DNA of 32,460 nucleotides from positions 1 through 32,460 of the forward strand of contig JALRLK010000061.1 of NCBI GenBank assembly GCA_023254495.1. Direction: 5' to 3'. This DNA is from Marivivens sp. (lineage in GTDB: Bacteria > Pseudomonadota > Alphaproteobacteria > Rhodobacterales > Rhodobacteraceae). Position numbers and translations under genes: made by a program. Below are positions 28,432 through 32,460 of the stretch, in pieces. Under the pieces are notes generated by a model that saw nothing but the letters and a program-made list of their open reading frames with translations, was not told the DNA's origin and ran no database searches. Position 1 is the stretch's first letter; each line of letters opens with the position of its first letter.

Positions 28432-28515
28432 GGGGCATGGCATTGTCGGAGCCATTGGCTCGAACACAAGCGCCGGGCGGAGGAAAGCGAGCCTATCGTT
28501 GTGGACGACGGAAGA

Positions 28516-28647
28516 TCAGGCTTTGCCAGCGGTTTCGCGCAGGTATTCGGTCCAGCAAGGCACCGGGCCTTGAGCGAAAGCGGCGCGAAGACGGGAGAAG
28601 AGGCCCGAGAACGTGAGGGCGGAGGAAAGGGTTGCGGTCTGGGTCAT
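28516..28647 (-). CDS. candidate 43-aa small protein of unknown function
   Basis: MTQTATLSSALTFSGLFSRLRAAFAQGPVPCWTEYLRETAGKA. G/C-rich third positions like neighbouring genes and an amphipathic N-terminus, but no obvious Shine-Dalgarno. Confidence 0.45.
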   Translation of the reverse strand: MTQTATLSSALTFSGLFSRLRAAFAQGPVPCWTEYLRETAGKA

Positions 28648-28751
28648 GGGGCTGTCCGGGTAGGAGGTCTGTTGGGCCCAGATGTAGAGCGAAGGCGCTC
28701 GGCCGACTACAGACGATCCCTCAAGCCCGTCATGCGCCCCCTGCATGGCCC

Positions 28752-29246
28752 TCAGACGAAGGGATCGTAGGCCCATTGCAGAAGCGCCTGCCGCTGGCGG
28801 GGCCTGCAAGAGAGATCGCCCGCCATGCAATGGGCGCGGACTTGGCCCGCGTGGCGCGAGAAGGCGCGCCAGCGTTTGATCTGGATGGCGTCGGTTTGCG
28901 GCAAACGGCGGCCCAGATAATAACGGCAATACCATTGAAACCATCCGCGCGGATCGGGGCCGTAGATCCAGCCCTTTTCGCGCCAGACGGCGAGCGGCTG
29001 GCGGCTTTTGATGCCGAAGAAATTGCAGCTGATGTCGGGGCGATCCGAGAGGCGGGCGCCCTCGAACCAGTCGGCGGGAAATTCGGCGCGGCAATCGTTG
29101 AGATACTTGCCCTCGAACACGCCCATTTCGAGCATCTGCTTGGGCGTCAAGGCGGGCCGGAAATCGGGATCGAACCCCTGCCCCATCGGCGCTTCGAGGC
29201 GGTAGGTATAGCCGGTCTGGTAGCTGTCGTTCACGGTGATTTCCAT
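28752..29246 (-). CDS. uncharacterised 164-aa protein
   Basis: Motif-rich: KYLNDCRAEFPADWF, CNFFGIKSRQPLAVWREKGWIYGPDPRGWFQWYCRYYLGRR, IKRWRAFSRHAGQ, LSCRPRQRQALLQWAYDPF. Occupies the rpmD-rplO gap. Confidence 0.8.
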   Translation of the reverse strand: MEITVNDSYQTGYTYRLEAPMGQGFDPDFRPALTPKQMLEMGVFEGKYLNDCRAEFPADWFEGARLSDRPDISCNFFGIKSRQPLAVWREKGWIYGPDPRGWFQWYCRYYLGRRLPQTDAIQIKRWRAFSRHAGQVRAHCMAGDLSCRPRQRQALLQWAYDPFV

Positions 29247-29279
29247 GTGCCGAAGCTAATGGCGCGATCGCCAAAAGAA

Positions 29280-29306
29280 AACGCCCCGGAGGATATCCGG
29301 GGCGTT
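29280..29306 (-). terminator. intrinsic terminator after rpmD
   Basis: Minus strand AACGCCCCGGA-TATCC-TCCGGGGCGTT followed by TTCTTTT: 11-bp perfect stem plus U-tract. Confidence 0.93.
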
Positions 29307-29330
29307 CTTTAGATCACGTTCTGGTCAGAC

Positions 29331-29519
29331 TTAGCCGCGCTCTTCGATAATCTCGACAAGGTGCGGGATCGAGTTGACCATACCGCGGACCGAGGGGGTA
29401 TCCTCGAGCTCGCGGGTCTTGTGCATCTTGTTCAGGCCGAGGCCGATCAGCGTTGCGCGCTGGACGGCGGGGCGGCGGATCGGCGAGCCGATCTGCTTGA
29501 CGACGATGGTTTTTGCCAT
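29331..29519 (-). CDS. rpmD: 50S ribosomal protein L30
   Basis: [58 protein letters not shown]. Confidence 0.97.
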   Translation of the reverse strand: MAKTIVVKQIGSPIRRPAVQRATLIGLGLNKMHKTRELEDTPSVRGMVNSIPHLVEIIEERG

Positions 29520-29530
29520 GGTCCTACTCC

Positions 29531-30097
29531 TTAGGCTTCTGCGGCTTCGGCCGGGGCTTCATCCTTCGAGCGAAGAATGTCGGCGACCTTTTTGCCACGA
29601 CGCTGCGCCACGGAACGGGGGCTCTGTTCTTGCTTTAGCCCGTCGATGGTGGCGCGGATCATGTTGTAGGGGTTCTGCGAGCCGAGCGACTTGGACACGA
29701 CGTCCTTGACACCCAGCATCTCGAACACGGCGCGCATCGGGCCACCGGCGATGATGCCGGTACCTTCCGGAGCCTGACGCATCACGACACGGCCAGCACC
29801 ATGACGGCCCTCAATGTCGTGGTGCAGCGTGCGGCCTTCGCGCAGCTGAACACGGATCATCTGGCGCTTGGCCTGTTCGGTCGCCTTGCGGATGGCTTCG
29901 GGCACTTCTTTCGCCTTGCCCTTGCCAAAGCCCACACGGCCTTTCTGGTCGCCGACGACGACGAGCGCGGCGAAGCCAAAGCGCTTACCACCCTTCACCG
30001 TCTTCGAGACGCGGTTGATCGCCACGAGACGATCGGCGAATTCCGGCGCTGCTTCCTCGCGGTCGCGGCGATCCCGGCGGTTCTCACGTTCTGCCAT
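29531..30097 (-). CDS. rpsE: 30S ribosomal protein S5
   Basis: [49 protein letters not shown]. Confidence 0.97.
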   Translation of the reverse strand: MAERENRRDRRDREEAAPEFADRLVAINRVSKTVKGGKRFGFAALVVVGDQKGRVGFGKGKAKEVPEAIRKATEQAKRQMIRVQLREGRTLHHDIEGRHGAGRVVMRQAPEGTGIIAGGPMRAVFEMLGVKDVVSKSLGSQNPYNMIRATIDGLKQEQSPRSVAQRRGKKVADILRSKDEAPAEAAEA

Positions 30098-30108
30098 TTA
30101 TCGTCTCC

Positions 30109-30468
30109 TTAGATCTTGAGGCCAGCTTCACGCGCAGCGTCGGCCAGAGCCTTCACCTTGCCATGAAACAGAAAACCACCGCGATCGAAGTAGGCTTCGG
30201 TCACGCCGGCCTTCTTGGCGCGCTCGGCAATGGCCGCGCCCACCTTTTTGGCGGCTTCGATGTTGTTCTTGCCCACAACGCCCAGATCCTTCTCGAGGGT
30301 CGAGGCGGCGGCGAGGGTCACACCATTGACGTCGTCGATCAGCTGAACGCTGATGTTCTTGGACGAGCGGTGCACGCTGAGGCGCGGACGCCCGGCGTTC
30401 ACGGCGCGAAGTTTGTTCCGGACGCGCAGGCGGCGCTTCAGAAACAGGGTTCTTTTGCTGTTTGCCAT
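30109..30468 (-). CDS. rplR: 50S ribosomal protein L18
   Basis: [32 protein letters not shown] ... [28 protein letters not shown]. Confidence 0.97.
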   Translation of the reverse strand: MANSKRTLFLKRRLRVRNKLRAVNAGRPRLSVHRSSKNISVQLIDDVNGVTLAAASTLEKDLGVVGKNNIEAAKKVGAAIAERAKKAGVTEAYFDRGGFLFHGKVKALADAAREAGLKI

Positions 30469-30479
30469 TTTTGCGTTCC

Positions 30480-31013
30480 TTACTTCTTCTTGCCTTCCTT
30501 GCGGAAGATGTACTCGCCCTTATAGCGAATGCCCTTGCCCTTGTAGGGCTCCGGCGAACGCCACTCGCGGATGTTGGCAGCAACCTGCCCCACCAGCTGT
30601 TGGTCGATACCTTCCACAACGATTTCGGTCTGCTTCGGAGCGGTCACGGTCACACCGGCCGGGATCTCGAAGTCCACATCGTGGCTATAGCCGAGAGCCA
30701 GCTTGAGGGTGTTGCCCTGCATGTTGGCGCGATAACCCACACCGGTGATCTCGAGCTCTTTCTTGAAGCCCTCGGTCACGCCGATGACAAGGTTCTCGAC
30801 CTGGCTGCGGGACATACCCCACTGCTGGCGGGCGCGCTTGGAAAGACCACGCGGGGTGACTTTCACGGCGCCGTCGGCAACGGTCAGGGTGACGTCGTCG
30901 GTCGCGGTGAAGGAGCGAGTACCCTTGGGGCCTTTGACCGTGACGGTCTGGCCCGAGAGGGTGGCCTCAACGCCCTTCGGCAGCGGAACCGGTTTTTTCC
31001 CAATACGAGACAT
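30480..31013 (-). CDS. rplF: 50S ribosomal protein L6
   Basis: [31 protein letters not shown] ... [27 protein letters not shown]. Confidence 0.97.
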   Translation of the reverse strand: MSRIGKKPVPLPKGVEATLSGQTVTVKGPKGTRSFTATDDVTLTVADGAVKVTPRGLSKRARQQWGMSRSQVENLVIGVTEGFKKELEITGVGYRANMQGNTLKLALGYSHDVDFEIPAGVTVTAPKQTEIVVEGIDQQLVGQVAANIREWRSPEPYKGKGIRYKGEYIFRKEGKKK

Positions 31014-31025
31014 CTGCGGTTCTCC

Positions 31026-31418
31026 TTAGAAGACCGTGCAAAGCACTTCGCCGCCAACGTTGGCTGCACGTGCGTTGGCATCCGACATCACACCCTTGGG
31101 GGTGGAGACAATCGACACACCGAGGCCCTGACGGACCGACGGGATGTCCTTGACGCCCATGTAGACGCGGCGGCCGGGCTTGGAGACCCGCTTGAGCTCG
31201 CGAATGACAGGGGTGCCTTCGAAGTATTTCAGGCTGATTTCGAGCGACGGGTGGCCATCGGCACCAGTCGATTTCTCGTAACCACGGATGTAGCCTTCGT
31301 CGGCCAGCACATCCAGGACCCAGGCGCGCAGCTTCGAAGCGGGGGTCGACACGGTCGACTTGCCACGCATCTGGGCGTTGCGGATACGGGTCAGCATATC
31401 ACCGATAGGATCGTTCAT
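31026..31418 (-). CDS. rpsH: 30S ribosomal protein S8
   Basis: [47 protein letters not shown] ... [16 protein letters not shown]. Confidence 0.97.
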   Translation of the reverse strand: MNDPIGDMLTRIRNAQMRGKSTVSTPASKLRAWVLDVLADEGYIRGYEKSTGADGHPSLEISLKYFEGTPVIRELKRVSKPGRRVYMGVKDIPSVRQGLGVSIVSTPKGVMSDANARAANVGGEVLCTVF

Positions 31419-31431
31419 GTTCTAACCCTCC

Positions 31432-31737
31432 TTACCAGCTGGACTTAACCAGGCCGGGGATCTCGCCGTTCGAGCCGAGCTCGCGCAGCATGATCCGGCT
31501 GACTTTGAGTTTACGGTAGTACGCGTGCGGACGACCGGTCAGCTGGCAGCGGTTGTGAAGACGGGTGGCAGAGCTGTTGCGCGGCAGTTGCGCGAGCTTC
31601 AGGCGGGCCTTGAAGCGCTCTTCCATCGACTTGGTTTCATCGTTCGCGATTTCTTTGAGAGCGGCGCGCTTGGCGGCATACTGAGCCACCAGCTTTTCGC
31701 GCTTCTTCTCGCGTTCGATCATGGATTTCTTAGCCAT
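31432..31737 (-). CDS. rpsN: 30S ribosomal protein S14 (long, zinc-independent form)
   Basis: 101 aa; [51 protein letters not shown]; lacks the CxxC...CxxC motif. Confidence 0.97.
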   Translation of the reverse strand: MAKKSMIEREKKREKLVAQYAAKRAALKEIANDETKSMEERFKARLKLAQLPRNSSATRLHNRCQLTGRPHAYYRKLKVSRIMLRELGSNGEIPGLVKSSW

Positions 31738-31758
31738 TTCTCAATCTCCTCCCGCGCG

Positions 31759-32322
31759 TCACGAGTTGAAGGGCATGTTGAAATGCTTCAACAGCGCCTT
31801 GGCTTCCGCGTCGGTTTTCGCGGTGGTGCAGATGACGATGTCCATCCCCCAAACTTCGTCGACTTTGTCGAAGTTGATTTCGGGGAAAACGATGTGTTCC
31901 TTCAGGCCGGTGGCATAGTTGCCACGACCGTCGAAGGACTTGCCCGAGACGCCGCGGAAGTCGCGGATGCGGGGCATGGCCACAGTGATCAGACGATCGA
32001 GGAATTCGTACATCCGGTCGCCACGGAGAGTGACCTTGGCGCCGAGCGGCATTTCCTCACGTACGCGGAAGCCGGCGATCGACTTCTTGGCCTTCGTGGT
32101 GACAGCCTTCTGACCGGCGATGGTGGTCAGATCCTCAACGGCCGACTTGGCTTTCTTGCTGTCACGGACAGCTTCGGCGCCACAGCCGATGTTGAGCACG
32201 ATCTTGTCAAGGCGCGGGATCTGCATGTCGTTCTTGTAGGCAAACTCTTCTTTCAGAGCAGCGCGGATCGACTTGGCATAAGCGGCCTTGAGGCGCGGGG
32301 TATAGTTTGCAGTGTCGAGCAT
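31759..32322 (-). CDS. rplE: 50S ribosomal protein L5
   Basis: [69 protein letters not shown]. Confidence 0.97.
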   Translation of the reverse strand: MLDTANYTPRLKAAYAKSIRAALKEEFAYKNDMQIPRLDKIVLNIGCGAEAVRDSKKAKSAVEDLTTIAGQKAVTTKAKKSIAGFRVREEMPLGAKVTLRGDRMYEFLDRLITVAMPRIRDFRGVSGKSFDGRGNYATGLKEHIVFPEINFDKVDEVWGMDIVICTTAKTDAEAKALLKHFNMPFNS

Positions 32323-32460
32323 CAGAGGGCATCCCCCGTGGTCTTGGCGAAACGGACCTTCTTGTCACCTTCCATGCGGAAGCCGACGCGGGTCGCTTTG
32401 CCGTTTTTGTCGACGATAGCCAGGTTCGACAGGTCAACCGGCATCGCCTTCGGCGTGCGG
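32322..32460 (-). CDS. rplX: 50S ribosomal protein L24, C-terminal part (truncated by window end)
   Basis: C-terminal frame ends ...[11 protein letters not shown] overlapping the rplE start; position matches the rplX-rplE order. Confidence 0.85.
   Translation of the reverse strand, partial: RTPKAMPVDLSNLAIVDKNGKATRVGFRMEGDKKVRFAKTTGDAL

Noticed and set aside
28516-29274. 252-aa minus-strand ORF spanning the rpmD-rplO gap
   Set aside because: Mostly out of frame with the motif-rich 164-aa ORF; only its last 43 codons have plausible coding character and are listed separately.
30462-31448. 328-aa plus-strand ORF
   Set aside because: Antisense across rplF and rpsH; shadow ORF.
1-32460. CRISPR arrays, toxin-antitoxin, restriction-modification or phage modules
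   Set aside because: Searched by eye on both strands; no spaced direct repeats and no ORF with motifs of such systems were seen.

Overview
This 32.5 kb, GC-rich window looks like an alphaproteobacterial chromosome segment, most consistent with Rhodobacteraceae (basis: bztABCD, an ATP12 chaperone, an alpha operon without rpsD, and the rpmH-rnpA-yidD...yidC layout). This placement is inference. Most of it is core genome. In order it contains: a partial tRNA (probably Val); an apparently 5'-truncated autotransporter-like beta-barrel ORF; tRNA-Arg(ACG); a minus-strand cluster of TVP38-family membrane protein, FAD disulfide reductase and histidine kinase; a plus-strand block rpmH-rnpA-yidD-acyl-CoA synthetase-ttcA-yidC-MOSC-engB-argB-ferredoxin-SixA; a minus-strand bztABCD-type amino-acid ABC transporter; a tightly overlapping rarA-crcB-rluC-HAD-atp12 operon; and a minus-strand ribosomal cluster from rplX (partial) through rplQ. 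I found no CRISPR array, intact transposase, integrase, toxin-antitoxin or defence system. The least explained signal is the punctuation of the spc/alpha ribosomal cluster: (i) a textbook intrinsic terminator after rpmD; (ii) an uncharacterised 164-aa gene plus a 43-aa ORF between rpmD and rplO; (iii) a good sigma70-like promoter in front of rplO; (iv) a second terminator in the short secY leader, preceded by another hairpin; (v) a structured rpsM leader with its own candidate promoter; (vi) a strong hairpin between rpsK and rpoA; and (vii) a REP/BIME-like inverted pair carrying GTAG boxes between rpoA and rplQ. All assignments come from reading the sequence and recalling protein families; no database search was run.
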